Source: Monodelphis domestica (lineage: Eukaryota > Chordata > Mammalia > Didelphimorphia > Didelphidae). Taken from it: DNA of 64,000 nucleotides. The stretch lies in NCBI RefSeq assembly GCF_027887165.1, contig NC_077227.1, positions 538,201,389 to 538,265,388 on the forward strand, read 5' to 3'. The translations under genes and the position numbers were made by a program. The notes under the pieces are model-generated. The model had not been told where the DNA came from. It was given only the letters and a program-made list of their open reading frames with translations, and did not search any database. Positions within the stretch are counted from its first letter, which is position 1; the number at the start of each line of letters is the position of its first letter. This document shows, in pieces, positions 40,955 through 52,030 of this stretch.

Positions 40955-41465
40955 TCACTCCATGTTGGAGGAAGGCAGGGGAGGCTTCATGCAGGAGGTG
41001 GCAGCTGAGCAGATTCTTGAGGGAGTTTCAGAAGAGAGAGAGGGGGAGAGTACCTTCCTGGAATAAGCCACCTTTGCCAAGGCACTACGGTATGAGAAGA
41101 CAGCACAAGCCTGGAGCAGAGCATATCAGAGGGATGTAAATGTCAACTCACACTGGGAAAATTGGGTGGGAGGAGAGCAACCGCCTTCAATAACAACCTA
41201 ATACGTTTGTGTTTTATTCAATCAACAATGGGAAGTCATAGGAGACTTTTGAGCAAGGGCTTTGTATAAGACATTAGAAGATGATTCTGGGAATAAAGGA
41301 TGGGTTGGAGAGGAGAGATAAGAGAAGCAAGGAGACCAGAGAGGAGTCATATTGTAATAGACCCAGTAAGAGAAGATAAGGAACTAGGAGTGGGAATGAG
41401 AGAGATACTGTAAAGATCAAAGGGAGAGGATTCATGGGATGTGAAAGACATAGAGAAGTCAACAG
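40955..41465 (-). mobile_element. L2 fragment, antisense
   Basis: 'gaggcttcatgcaggaggtg', 'caatgggaagtcataggaga', 'cttttgagcaagggctttgt', 'gggttggagaggagagataa'. Frames at 40863-41139 and 41274-41462 derive from it. Confidence 0.75.
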
Positions 41466-41659
41466 GACTCCAAACGCCAGAACCTGGGTATCTAGGGAGC
41501 TGACTGCTCCATCAGTGAGAAGGGAAAATATTCTGGGGAAGATGATAAATTCAATTGAGAGTAGATGTATTCAAGATTTACCTCCTGGCTCTCTGCTCAG
41601 CATCTCCTATATGGTTCTCCCATCCAAATCACTAAATGTCATTGGGAAACTATTTCTCA

Positions 41660-41965
41660 TCTTTGCTCAATTCAGCAAACATTCATGAAATGCCTTTTCT
41701 GTGCTTAGGCGCTGTAATAGGTAATAGAGATACAAAGATAAATGTCAAACACCTTCTAAGGAGGCTGTCGAAGGGATGGGAAGGGGGTGGGGGTTCCAGC
41801 ATTTGAACAGTTAATACAAGATAATGTGAAGAGGGATAAAGCACCAGCAACTGGGGGGAATCAGGAAAGGAGAATAGGAGAATAGGAGAAAGAGTTGAGC
41901 CTCAGAGGCTAGGGATTCTAAGACAGCAGATGACAAGGGAGAATATTCCAGGTGCTTCCACCTCT
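41660..41965 (-). mobile_element. L2 3' region, antisense
   Basis: 'attcagcaaacattcatgaa', 'gcttaggcgctgtaataggt', 'gggggaatcaggaaaggaga', 'gagaatattccaggtgcttc'. Confidence 0.8.
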
Positions 41966-42244
41966 TGGTACTTTAAACTTGGGTAAACATTTATAAAATA
42001 GGGTCACTGCTATTAGCCCTCACCTGAACTAACAAAAATAAGTACAGAAAGTCATACTCCCTAAGGCTGTTGGGAGTTTTATGACCATAAAGTTCTTTGA
42101 AGTCTTGAGATGAAAGGTGTCACAGGAGCTAAGATTCTTGCTTTTTGCAAAGTGCCTCAGGATAAAAGACTGTTAACATCTTATTATTGATACACTCTCT
42201 GGCTCACAGTCAAGGAAACAGACTGATAGAGGAGGGAAAGCCCT

Positions 42245-42355
42245 AGTCAGAGTCAGGAAAACTGGATCCAGACTTTGCCTTTGACTCACAATGTACCCCC
42301 CAGCTACCATTTTCTTTCTCTAGGTTTTGGTTTCTCCATGTATCAAATGAGGACA
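42245..42355 (+). mobile_element. type C CORE-SINE
   Basis: 'gtcaggaaaactggatccag', 'ggtttctccatgtatcaaat', 'gaggacatc'. Confidence 0.6.
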
Positions 42356-42357
42356 TC

Positions 42358-42535
42358 ATAGGACCTAGAGCTAGAAGTGACTGTATGTCAAGCTAATTGC
42401 CTAATTCAGCCACTTAATCTTATAGATAAGCAACCTAAGAGGCTTGAGAGAGGAAATGACTTACCACAGACCACATCGGAGACACAAGGTAAGATCAGAT
42501 TTTGAGTTCAAGTGCCCTCAGAGTTCACTGAGTCT
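42358..42535 (-). mobile_element. type C CORE-SINE, antisense
   Basis: 'ataggacctagagctagaag', 'ttatagataagcaacctaag', 'aggaaatgacttaccacaga'. Confidence 0.6.
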
Positions 42536-42599
42536 GAAAGTGTCAAACCCACAGTGGCCGCTGCAAGGTGAATGGTCACCTGTGGTTTTTTGTTTGTTT

Positions 42600-42662
42600 T
42601 GTAAAACCCTTACCTTCTGTGCTAGAATTAATACTAAGTATCAGTTTCAAGGCAAAAGATTG
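42600..42662 (-). mobile_element. type A CORE-SINE 3' part, antisense
   Basis: 'gtaaaacccttaccttctgt', 'tatcagtttcaaggcaaaag'. Only the 3' third is present. Confidence 0.8.
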
Positions 42663-42709
42663 GAAAGGTAGAAAGCAGCCAAGTTAGGAAGGACTTTGGG
42701 TTGGGGGGG

Positions 42710-42905
42710 TTTTTAACTCTTATTTTCTGTCTTAAAATCAATACTAAGTGTCAGTTCCAAGGCAAAAAGAGCAGTAAGGACTGGGCAATGGGGGTTAAGT
42801 GACTTGCCCGAGATCATACAGCTAGGAAGTCTCTGAGGTCAAATTTGAACTCAGGACCTCCATCTCCAGACTTTACTTTCTACCTACTAAACCACCTTAT
42901 TGCCC
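42710..42905 (-). mobile_element. type A CORE-SINE, antisense
   Basis: 'ttaactcttattttctgtct', 'ggcaatgggggttaagtgac', 'gaagtctctgaggtcaaatt', 'taaaccaccttattgccccc'. Confidence 0.9.
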
Positions 42906-42929
42906 CCCCCCCCCATATCTGATTTTCTT

Positions 42930-43105
42930 TTTCTTAAGGTATTTTATTTTCCCGATTATATGCAATAACAATTTTCTACATACATTTTCTGAAATTATAA
43001 GATCTAATTGTTTCCCTCCCCCCCTCTTCTGGAGATGGTAAGCAATTTGATCTGGGTTATACATGTATTATCATGCAAAACATATTTCCACCCTATAATG
43101 GTTTT
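42930..43105 (-). mobile_element. L1-like 3' tail, antisense
   Basis: 'attatatgcaataacaattt', 'ctggagatggtaagcaattt', 'tacatgtattatcatgcaaa'. Confidence 0.75.
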
Positions 43106-43314
43106 CTTAGTCAATACACAACCTGCAGAGATCCATTTCTCTTTCAGTCCATCTTATCACTTTATATGTAGACTCCCATATCACTCTGAAAGCCCTTGAC
43201 TCCCCAGATTCAATGTAATCAGTCATTCAAATATGACTTGGACCCTCAGGCAATGCAACATCTAGTAACAAACTGTTAGCTCCACATAAATGGCAACATA
43301 TTTAATTGGGATAG

Positions 43315-43438
43315 AATCAGCCAATAAGTGTTGGTTCTAAAGCAGAAGAGCAATAAAGGCTAGTCCAGTGGGGTTGGAAGTGTCTGAGGCCATCTCCCAC
43401 TCCAGGATGGTTCTCTACCCACCCAGCCACCTACCTGT
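43315..43438 (-). mobile_element. type A CORE-SINE, antisense, deleted core
   Basis: 'agtgttggttctaaagcaga', 'ggttggaagtgtctgaggcc', 'acccagccacctacctg'. Confidence 0.75.
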
Positions 43439-43539
43439 TCCAAAAGGAAGACTTTTGACACAAGAACTCCCATAATACCCCACACACCAACCAAGAGAGG
43501 AAGAGGTAGGGATAGACATGATTTGATTTACAAGAAATA

Positions 43540-43697
43540 ACACAATAATCGGTAGACCTGAGTTCAAATCCCAACTTTACTAGAGTTGTTCTTGTCTGAC
43601 TTTGGGTAATTTCTTTCCTCTCTGGTTCTTAGTTCCCTTAGTGATGGGACTGGAATGATCTCTGAGTGAATGATCCCTTATAGTTCCAAATTCTATG
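43540..43697 (+). mobile_element. type C CORE-SINE
   Basis: 'gacctgagttcaaatcccaa', 'ctgactttgggtaatttctt', 'tgatcccttatagttcca'. Confidence 0.75.
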
Positions 43698-43944
43698 CAA
43701 TGCTATGCAAAGAAAAGGACCAGGAAAAAACATGGGAGAAAAGAAAGGGGAGATCTTTGAGTGGTTTCAGGGGAAGCATCAATTTCCTCCTGGTAGAGAC
43801 CACAAGCCGAGGGTTTGAGCCTGAGGAGCTGGACTGGTTTTCCTACCAGGATTGAACTGTACTGCTCTGTTTACAGTACTTCTATCCAACTATCATCAAA
43901 AAATAAGGGAGGTTGTGTTCAAAGAAATAATCAACTGAAGGTAT

Positions 43945-44402
43945 AACTAGAACAACCTCCAGGAACTGATGCAGAGTGAAAGGAGCAGAACCAGGAGAAC
44001 ACTGTACACAGAGACGGATACACTGTGGTAGAATCAAACATAATGGACTTCTCTACTAGCAGCAATGCAGTGATCCAGAACTATTCAGAGGAGCATATGA
44101 GAAAAAACGCTATCCGCATCCAGAGGAAGAACTGTGGGAAAAGAAACACAGAAGAAAAACAGCTAATTGATCACAAGGGTTGGCGGTACGGCCATGCCTG
44201 GAAAAGTGGACTCTAAATTATCACCCTAGTGCAAATATTAATAATATGGAAATGGGTCTTGATCAATGACACATGTTAAACCGAGTGGAATTATGTGTCA
44301 GATACAGGAGGGGGTTGGGGGCACGGGAGGGAAAGAACATGAGTCTTATAACCATGGAAAAATATTCTAAATCATCTAATTAAATAAAAAATTTTAATTT
44401 AA
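43945..44402 (+). mobile_element. L1 3' end, older subfamily
   Basis: 'acctccaggaactgatgcag', 'gaaaggagcagaaccaggag', 'gatacactgtggtagaatca', 'gaccatggaa'-like tail 'taaccatggaaaaatattct'. Same layout as 9640-10080 but diverged. Confidence 0.9.
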
Positions 44403-44579
44403 AAATAAAAAATAAGGGAAGACCTTGGCAAAACACACTCTAGTAATATTAGGGAGCTTAGAGCCAACAGTGAATTCAAAAGACATATTTGGAGAAGAAA
44501 GATATCAAGGAATGTCAGTCTACAGAGCTAGGAGAAGGGTCTGATCTTTATGCTGTGCCCATCTGAAAACTATTTGAGT

Positions 44580-44742
44580 TTTATGGGTTCTAGACAGACC
44601 CTATCACCTGAACAAGCCACTTAACCTCTCTAGGACTCAGTTTCCTCAGATCTAAAATGACCTGAATTGCCTAGCCCTGATTGCTCTTTTGCCTTAGAAC
44701 AAATACTTAGTAGAGATTTCTAAAACAGAAGTTAAGGGTTTT
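44580..44742 (+). mobile_element. type C SINE joined to a type A SINE tail
   Basis: 'aagccacttaacctctctag', 'gactcagtttcctcagatct', then type A 3' end 'ttgcctagccctgattgctc', 'agaagttaagggttttcttt'. Either a hybrid or one SINE inserted in another. Confidence 0.7.
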
Positions 44743-44754
44743 CTTTAAAGAAAA

Positions 44755-44942
44755 ACAAAACCCTTTACTTTCTTTCTTAGAATTTATTGGTTCTAAAGCA
44801 GGCCAGGTAAGGGCTAGGAAATGGGGGATAAGTGACTTGCCCAGGGTCACACAGTTAGGAAATGTCTAAGGTTAGATTTGAACCCAGGATCTCCCATTTC
44901 TAGTCCTGAGCCTCAATCCACTGAGCTACCTACCTGCCCCCA
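44755..44942 (-). mobile_element. type A CORE-SINE, antisense
   Basis: 'cctttactttctttcttaga', 'ataagtgacttgcccagggt', 'gatttgaacccaggatctcc'. Tail-to-tail with the preceding plus copy. Confidence 0.92.
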
Positions 44943-45074
44943 GAAGCTACTTTTAAACCATAAGGGCATAAAATCCTTCAGATGTTTGGAACTCAATTTA
45001 AATTTGGAGCTCAATTTTAAAAATTAATGAAGTATGTTTAAAAACCAATTGGAAAAGGACTAAACAAGTTAAGC

Positions 45075-45450
45075 TATGATTAGGATAGTTTCAGAAAAAC
45101 CTGGGAAGACCTATATGAACTGATGCAGAATGAAATGAGCAGAAGTAGCAAAATTGTAACAATAATCAACTGTGAAAGACTTAGCAACCCTGATCAATAC
45201 AATGATCCAAGGTAGTTCCAAAGGACTCATTGATAAAAATACTATCTATCTTCAAGAAGAAAGCTGATGAACTCTGGAGTACAGATTGAAATATAATTTT
45301 TTTTACCTCATTTTTCTTGCTTTTTGGGACATGGCTAATATGGAAATGTTCTACATGATTTCACATGCATATAATAACATATTGCTTATCTTTCTCAATG
45401 CATGGGGGAGAAAATTTGGAACTCAAAAAATATTTTAAACTTAAAAATAA
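45075..45450 (+). mobile_element. L1-like 3' end, old subfamily
   Basis: 'acctgggaagacctatatga', 'actgatgcagaatgaaatga', 'caatgatccaaggtagttcc', 'tgggacatggctaatatgga'. Confidence 0.8.
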
Positions 45451-45800
45451 GTAAATAGGGTTTGTTTTTTCAAGTCTTCAGATCACTCTTTCCAGGTATC
45501 CCTTCTTTATTTTCAACTTGGTCTTGATTAAAGTTCTAATTCTATTATCCCAAATGTCAGTCCCCAGCATATTGCCTTGTCTCAAATCTTCTTTTAAAAT
45601 GTTTACCCTAAAATTATAGGTCAGAGACGATTGAGCTAATGTAGATGACTGCCCGCTGGGGAGCAAGAGATTAAAATTCCAAATTCTGTCAAGGTGGAAA
45701 GAAGGTGTACTACTACCTGCCTTGTAGAATTGCTGTGAGAAAATAATTTTTGAAAATCTGAGTCACATATTCAACAATACCACAAACTTTTCTTCCAAAT
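45451..45800. other. no gene seen
   Basis: Unassigned; 45700-45760 faintly type C SINE-like. Confidence 0.4.
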
Positions 45801-45804
45801 TACT

Positions 45805-45905
45805 GTGCTGGGAGGGAGGTGAGTAATTTGGATCATGTAACTTCAGAAAATTTAGGTGGAAAGTTATTACATGTAATTGGTAAAATAAATTATCTTAAAA
45901 AAAAA
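45805..45905 (+). mobile_element. L1-like 3' tail
   Basis: 'gtaacttcagaaaatttagg', 'gttattacatgtaattggta', A-rich end; same tail as 28.26-28.33 kb. Confidence 0.75.
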
Positions 45906-45911
45906 TAAAGT

Positions 45912-46062
45912 ACTAGGCTGGGTGCTAGTAGAGGTACAAATTTTAGCTACTCGCGTGTGTATGCCTACTCTCAAAGCACTTTCAGTTCAGTGAGGGAATA
46001 GGACACAAACACAGATACACATACTCAAGAATCCTTGCTAAGTACATTAGAAATGTGCCTGA
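45912..46062 (-). mobile_element. L2 3' region, antisense
   Basis: 'taggctgggtgctagtagag', 'tctcaaagcactttcagttc', 'agtgagggaataggac'. Confidence 0.65.
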
Positions 46063-46064
46063 GA

Positions 46065-46135
46065 TTAATATATGTAAAGTTCTTTGCAAAGCTTTAAAGT
46101 GTGCTTTTTGGTTTTTGTTCATTATTATTATTACC
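46065..46135 (+). mobile_element. type C SINE tail
   Basis: 'gtaaagttctttgcaaagct' and 'ttcattattattatt'. Confidence 0.65.
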
Positions 46136-46149
46136 TGAAAAATCAGGGA

Positions 46150-46436
46150 AGATTTCCTATGAGAGTATTTAAGTTGGACTTTTGAAGGGCATGTAGAAAT
46201 TCAACAGGAAAGATAGGGATGAGGAACAGAAGGGATTAATAGAGAAGTTCATGGAAGAGTTCATTGTGTTCCTATCAGTGGAGGACTTCAATGTTGCATT
46301 ATTTTTACTAATAATCAAAAAGTAGAAAATAGTGATAACAACCAAGGGCAGAGAGCACTGGATACACAAAAGTAGAGATAATGAATGACTCATCTATGCT
46401 TTCAAAAGGTATGTTGAAGGCCCTCTAAGAACCAGC
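46150..46436. other. weak antisense L2-like sequence, no gene
   Basis: 'taagttggacttttgaaggg' fits antisense L2; the rest is undetermined. Confidence 0.35.
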
Positions 46437-46439
46437 ATG

Positions 46440-46735
46440 GTATATATTTTTTTTAATTTTTCATTTAATTTTTTCCATATTATTCATTTTTATAAGTGAA
46501 TAATTTATAAAACTCAAACCCCAAAACATAAACTCAAATAAACAAGTGAAAAATCATATGCTTTCACTGGCTTTCCGACTCCAGTCGTTCTTTCTCTGGA
46601 GGTGGCTAGCATTCTTATAAGTCCCTCAGAATTGTCCAGGATCATTGTCTTGCTGAGAGCAGCTAAGACTATCACAATTGATCATTCTGCAATATTGCTG
46701 TTACTGTGTACAGTGTTTTCCTGACAACCAGCATA
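46440..46735 (-). mobile_element. L1-like 3' end, antisense, old subfamily
   Basis: 'aaacaagtgaaaaatcatat', 'cagtcgttctttctctggag', 'gatcattctgcaatattgct', 'gtgtacagtgttttcctg'. Confidence 0.7.
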
Positions 46736-46739
46736 ATAT

Positions 46740-46905
46740 GTTTTTAGAAAGCACTGGTTTTGTAATCAATCAACCTGGGTTTGAATCTTGCTTCTCAAAG
46801 CAGAGTCACTTCACCTCCTAGGCCTCAGTTTTCACAACTGTAAAATAAGGGGTTTAGATTAGATTGACCTCTGAGGTTCCTTCTAGTTCTAAATTAGGAA
46901 CCAGT
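46740..46905 (+). mobile_element. type C CORE-SINE
   Basis: 'acctgggtttgaatcttgct', 'ggcctcagttttcacaactg', 'gaggttccttctagttctaa'. Confidence 0.85.
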
Positions 46906-47330
46906 AAATAATTCCCCACTAAATAATAAATAATTGTCTTTTTAATTTAGTACCAAAAAAATAAGATGTGGGGAACCCTGAAGAAATGCAGAAAATAATA
47001 TATATGACATAGGATACAAAAATGGAATTCTGAGAAGAATGTTGGGTGATGTCTCTTTTTAAGCTTATTAAGGACAGGCTTGAGAAGGATGAGGATTATT
47101 CTCTCCTGTTCTTAAGGAGGTAAATGGGTTTAATTAACCTTGGAAGAGAATTAAGACTACTTAAGGAATACCAAACTGTTTTTAACCCAAACGAGTTATT
47201 AGATGATGGCACAGATCAACAAATAAATATTGTGAGATCTTTTACTGAAGCACTTTTTAAAGTAGGGTAGATATCCAACTGGATGGATGGGTTAAGTCAT
47301 CCTTGCAGATAAGTTTTGGGAAAAAAGAAG
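46906..47330. other. no gene seen
   Basis: A/T-rich unassigned sequence. Confidence 0.4.
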
Positions 47331-47334
47331 CTGA

Positions 47335-47389
47335 CTCTTCCTTCTGCTGGATACCTCCCCCTTCCTCTTTCTCTTTTTCTGCTTCTTCT

Positions 47390-47421
<32 letters not shown>

Positions 47422-47660
47422 TCCTTCTTCTTCTTTTTCCACCTCCTCCTCCTCTTCTTCATCTTGTTCTTCTTCCCCCTCCTCGTCTTCTTCCTTTTCT
47501 TCCTCTTCCTCCTCATTTTGCTCTACTTTCTCTCTCTTCCTCCTCTTCTTCCTTTTTCTTTTCCTCTTCTTCCTGCTCCTCTTTATCTTCTTCCATCTCC
47601 TCTTCTTCATTTTCATCCTCCTTCTTCTTTTCTGTGTCATTCTCTTGTTCTTCTTCCACA
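47335..47660. repeat. polypyrimidine tract (CTT/CCT-rich)
   Basis: About 325 bp, pyrimidine on the plus strand with few purines, as irregular (TCC)n/(TTC)n. Long frames on both strands (poly Ser/Pro/Leu on plus; poly Glu/Lys/Arg on minus) are products of composition, not genes. Confidence 0.95.
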
Positions 47661-47667
47661 TTTTGGA

Positions 47668-47868
47668 TCCCTGTGGTGGAAAGAGCACTGGATCTCTGGA
47701 GTCTGAGGACTCAGATTGAATCCTGGCTCTGCCATTTACTAACTTGGGTGGCTTTGAACAAGTTACTTAATCTCCCCAGGACTCAGCTCCCTTGTCTGTA
47801 AAATGAGGGAGTTGCAATGTGTGACCCTACAAGGTCCCTTTCAACTCTCTAAGACTATGAATCCATTA
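47668..47868 (+). mobile_element. type C CORE-SINE, complete
   Basis: 'gtggtggaaagagcactgga', 'gattgaatcctggctctgcc', 'gtctgtaaaatgagggagtt', 'aaggtccctttcaactctct'. Confidence 0.92.
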
Positions 47869-48099
47869 TGCCACAATTACATTCCAAATAGAAAGGGTAG
47901 ATATTTCTGCTAGAGACTAACTCCTGTCTAATTCATCACTGCTACCTGTTGTCCCATTGACTGTTCCCAAGAATGCCGCCCGAGACCCCACTGCCCCCAC
48001 CCCAGGCCCTTACATCTGCTTTCTGCCTTCCTCTCTAGGCTACTGAGAAACAGAGGAATAAAGCAGTCTGGCCCCCAGACAGGTCTGAAATTTTTCCAA

Positions 48100-48265
48100 A
48101 CAAGTAGCATAATGTAGTGGAAAAGGCATTACTTAATGTAGGAATCCAGAGATCTAGCCCTGAATCTACCTTTTTACCCCTGTGTGTGACCTCTGGAAGC
48201 AAGTCATTTCCCTCTCTCTGGGCCTTAGTTTCCTCTTCTGTAAAATGAAGGCAGAGCACTAAATT
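48100..48265 (+). mobile_element. type C CORE-SINE
   Basis: 'agtagcataatgtagtggaa', 'tctgggccttagtttcctct', 'tctgtaaaatgaagg'. Confidence 0.85.
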
Positions 48266-49610
48266 CTTTTATCACATTTAAAATTCAGAATCCACAATAC
48301 CCAATGACTGAGATAACCTCCAATTGGCAGAAAATTATTATTATGATTCTGTTTATTTTTTCTTTATTCAAAAGAAAAAACTCATCTCTACTTTTTTCTT
48401 TAGGAAAAATTCTGAGATGAATGAACACAGATGACAGAAAATAAACCAAAGATGTGTTTTTGGTTTCCTAGTCTCCAGATCCCAAAGTCTTGAAGTATCC
48501 CCAGTCAGACAGAACTGAGTGGAGACATTTGGGGAGGGAAGAATTTCCCTTCCTCTACTAAGGAGGGCTCATGGACTAGATGTTTTCTAAGACCCGTCTT
48601 TTCTCTAACAATTTCTGTTCTATGTTCCAAAGTCTGATCCAGCTCTGAAATTCCCTGTTCTATGTTCTAACAGTCTAGAAATAGATGGTTAACCCTTTCC
48701 TTTCCAAGTTCTCTTCCAATCAACCAATGAGAAAACATTTATATTCAAGAACTCCTGAATCCCACTATCCTACTGTGATCCTACAAGATGTGAAGTAGAT
48801 CACAAAGAGAAGATTAATAGGATGCCTAGAGAGTTTTGAGACTATCTTACCTAGAAGTTAAAAGATCCACTTGCCTCTAGTAAGAAGTTGAGCAAGGTGG
48901 GTCTGGCCCATGAGGGCCCAGTTCTCAGAGCATGTGCAGGGGGATAGGGTTCTGCCTTCTGCCAGCCCAAATGGAGCCCTGGAGAACCTGCTTCTGGAAA
49001 TTCATAGCAGCATTGAATAGATATGGGTCCATTTTAGGGCATGCTTGACTAAGACTTTCCTTCCTGCTTACTGCATGGTAGAGAAAAGGTCTTTTTGGTT
49101 AGCTGAACCATAACTGGATGTATTACATACAAAAAGGCTATGTTATCCCAGTGGAGAAATTAACTCTTTCCTTCCTGGTGCCACTTAGTATACGGATGAG
49201 TCTCAGAGCTCTGAAAGGCCCTGGGGGTAAGAGGTTAGAGAGGTTATATGACTTTCCCCCATTGGGAGGTCAATTAGCACATGGCCTCCTGAACAAATCT
49301 GTGTAGGATGGAGCTGCCTCCAGGTTGTATTAGGAGACACAAACATGTACACAGAGTGACAGTGAGGTTCTAGATTTACTTTCCATAAGGGATACTACCA
49401 ACTTAGATCCATAGAGCTTGCTAGCTACAAGAAGTCTAGGAGTAACCCAAAGAAGTTATGTTTGAGGTTTTCTCTAATGCTCTATGCTTGAGCCCTCATT
49501 CTGGTACACTCTGAACCATTATCATTTCCTAGTGCCATTTAATATTTTCCTCAATGTCATCATTAATACCAGGGATTAGTCCTCTCCACTATCAATTTAA
49601 CTAATTGATT
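48266..49610. other. about 1.3 kb unassigned, no gene seen
   Basis: No SINE or LINE signature recognised. The frame 49118-49306 lacks motifs. One of the larger unexplained stretches; may include old LTR material. Confidence 0.4.
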
Positions 49611-49614
49611 TCTC

Positions 49615-50625
49615 AATATTAATTAGCCAATTGATACCAATTAGCTTTTGCAAAGGAATATTTATTGAAAAAATTGATATATGAAGAACTAAAAAACCTA
49701 AAAAAGTGTATATTCTCCTCTATATTTTGATCTGTGGGGAGAATGGGCTCAAACTTAAAATAAGAATCTAAAAACATTCTTCCCACCACTAAATTCAATT
49801 CCAAATGCTTTGGAAATAATAGACAAATTATTTGGAATTTCTTGCTTGCATGGAATTTCTTTCCTGCTTGGTTAATCCATTGTGTGCTAGGTCAAGCAGG
49901 TTGCTCCTCATGCTTTGGATCTTTCCCAAACTCAGTCACCGAGCCTGGTGGCTCTTTTGCCCTTTAAGGATCTCACAAAGAGCCTGTATCAAAGGAGACA
50001 CCAACAGAAGATGTCCCCACCCAAAAACAAGATTCCCTAGCATGCACTCATCAGCTGGCTGGTAGGAGGGAAGGGCACCCACCAAGCCCTCCAGAACTCA
50101 GAGAGTCATCCTTAACCCTACTATTAGGCCTTCTGTATCCATTTTCATTTCTGCCTCAGCAGCCCACCGAAATATGTTTTCTTCACCACAGAGTATAGAA
50201 GGGAACAGAAAAGCATCACAATACCTGCACATGCCCTAAAGTGGAGAGCCAGGCCCTTCCATCCCATGTCAACATGGATTTCTGAAAGGAGGATCCCCAA
50301 GGCTTCCCAAGGGCTGGCAACTGGCAGCTGAGCCCCGTAAGCCTGCTCTGAGAACTGGACCTTCACTGGCATGAGGGATGTTTAGATCCCACCAAGGACT
50401 GTTTGAGAGAAGATGAAAATGGCTGTGTGAGTGGTATGTGAAATGCTGAAAGGCCTCCATGTATAAAATGGCCCTAGACCCAAGGACTGAGCACTTAAGA
50501 CCAGCTCTGATCAGACTTTTAGCCTCAGTTTCTATCATCACCTTGTTACCATTTAGAAATGGGAAGCATTGTGAGGTAATAACTGCCTGATTGTTCACAA
50601 TTCCAGCCCCCACCTGAACCCCTTT
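49615..50625. repeat. unclassified interspersed repeat, related to 6.2-7.1 kb
   Basis: See 6200-7140 for the matched phrases. Flanking 'aattagccaattgatacc' near 49620 has a small palindromic look. Frames up to 120 codons (50269-50631 minus) have no recognisable domain. Confidence 0.4.
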
Positions 50626-50627
50626 AT

Positions 50628-50960
50628 TCAATTCAGTTCAACATTTTTTAGACCCCTACTTTCTGTCTTAAGTAACATTTCTAAGACAGAAGGGAACAAG
50701 CTAGGCAAACAGAGGTTAAGTAACTTACCCAGGGTCACACAGCTAGGAAGTATCCTTGGCCAGAGTTGAACCCAGGTCCTCCCAACTCCAGGTCTGGCTC
50801 TCTATCCACTGTGCCACCTAGCTGCCCCCTAATTCAACATTTATTAAGTATCTTCCATGTAAGGCACTGTACTAGGCACTAGGATTACAAAGACAAAAAT
50901 AAAACAGTCCCTTGAAGAGTTTATAGTCTCATTAAAATATAAAGGACCTTGGGATTCATC
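50628..50960 (-). mobile_element. L2 3' end, antisense, split by SINE
   Basis: Left stub 'ttcagttcaacattt', then after the SINE 'aattcaacatttattaagta', 'aaggcactgtactaggcact', 'gagtttatagtctcatt'. Confidence 0.85.
50647..50832 (-). mobile_element. type A CORE-SINE inside L2, antisense
   Basis: 'acccctactttctgtcttaa', 'ccagggtcacacagctagga', 'agttgaacccaggtcctccc', 'gtgccacctagctgccccct'. Duplication 'ttcaacattt' (50637-50646, 50833-50842). Confidence 0.93.
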
Positions 50961-50961
50961 T

Positions 50962-51110
50962 AATCAACCTTTTCATTTTATAAAGGAGGAAAATTTTGAG
51001 GCCCACCAAGGTTAAGTGACTTGCCCTTGATCACACAACTATTAAATGGCCGGATTAAGATGTGAACTCCAGTTTTGCCTCTAAATCTATTGCTCCTTTC
51101 ATTCTCTTAG
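50962..51110 (-). mobile_element. type C CORE-SINE, antisense
   Basis: 'cattttataaaggaggaaaa', 'aggttaagtgacttgccctt', 'gattaagatgtgaactccag'. Confidence 0.85.
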
Positions 51111-51139
51111 GCTGCTAAGATCCCTCATTTACACCATAT

Positions 51140-51302
51140 CAAATGAGTGCTTTCTCTGCAACTTAAGAGTCTTAGAGAGTCATCTGGGCACACTGACAAG
51201 TTAGGTGACTTGTCCATAGTCACACAGCTTGTGTATCAGAGGAGGATTTGAACCCAGATCTTCCAGGACCTAAGGCTAGTTCTCTAGCCACTATGCCAAG
51301 TT
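51140..51302 (-). mobile_element. SINE related to 19995-20213, antisense
   Basis: 'tctctgcaacttaagagtct', 'tagagagtcatctgggcaca', 'gaggatttgaacccagatct', 'ctctagccactatgcc'. Confidence 0.8.
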
Positions 51303-51479
51303 TCCTTCTCATGCCTTGAACATAACAGAACATTTAATATTTACCTCGATTGAATTGAATTGATCACCTAAAAATGCAATCCAATTTAACCAATATTTAT
51401 TAAGTTAATTGGAAGATAATGATCCTGAGCTAAGACTATCAGAATACAAGGATGAATTGAGAATGTTCCCAAACCTTTG

Positions 51480-51715
51480 GACAACTAGGTAGCACAGTGG
51501 ATAGAATGCCAGTCTGAAGTCGGGAAGACTCATCCTACTTATAGAAACTTATTAGCTGTGTGACCATGGTCAAGTCACTTAATCTTGTTTGCCTCAATTT
51601 TCTCATCTGTAAAATGAGCTGGAGAAGGAAATGGCAAACCACTGCAGTATTTTTGCCAAGAAAACCCCAAATGGGGTCACAAAGGGTTGGACATGACTGA
51701 AACAAACTGAAAAAC
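51480..51715 (+). mobile_element. type B CORE-SINE (MAR1-like), complete
   Basis: 'gacaactaggtagcacagtg', 'tagctgtgtgaccatggtca', 'ggaaatggcaaaccactgca', 'ttggacatgactgaaacaaa'. Confidence 0.93.
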
Positions 51716-51759
51716 ATCCCATATTTTCAAATAGTTTACTGTGGAGAAAGGGAATTATT

Positions 51760-52030
51760 TGCCTGCTATTCAAGACCTTCCATAATTTGGTGACATCTCA
51801 CCTTTCTAGATCTATTTCATCCCCTCTATAATCTCTATGGTCCAGTTAAACTGAGAGTTGTATTCTTTACCCACCAAGAACATATTGTGCTTTTCCACCT
51901 CCCACCTTTTTCATATCACCCTCTGCCTAAAAATATCCATTATTGTTCTTGATCATCTGAATTTCTACCCATCCCTTAGCCCTTCCTCCTCAGACCTCAC
52001 AAAATACTTTGTTTTGCAACCCTCTGATCC
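51760..52030 (+). mobile_element. L2 3' region
   Basis: 'attcaagaccttccataatt', 'cttagcccttcctcctcaga', then degenerate. The 110-codon frame 51858-52190 derives from it. Confidence 0.6.

Noticed and set aside
47257-47801. Long Glu/Lys/Arg-rich and Ser/Pro/Leu-rich frames on both strands
   Set aside because: Produced by the polypyrimidine tract; several frames are open at once and the tract is flanked by SINEs.
48266-49610. Possible gene in unassigned 1.3 kb
   Set aside because: No frame above 62 codons with a motif and no convincing exon borders.
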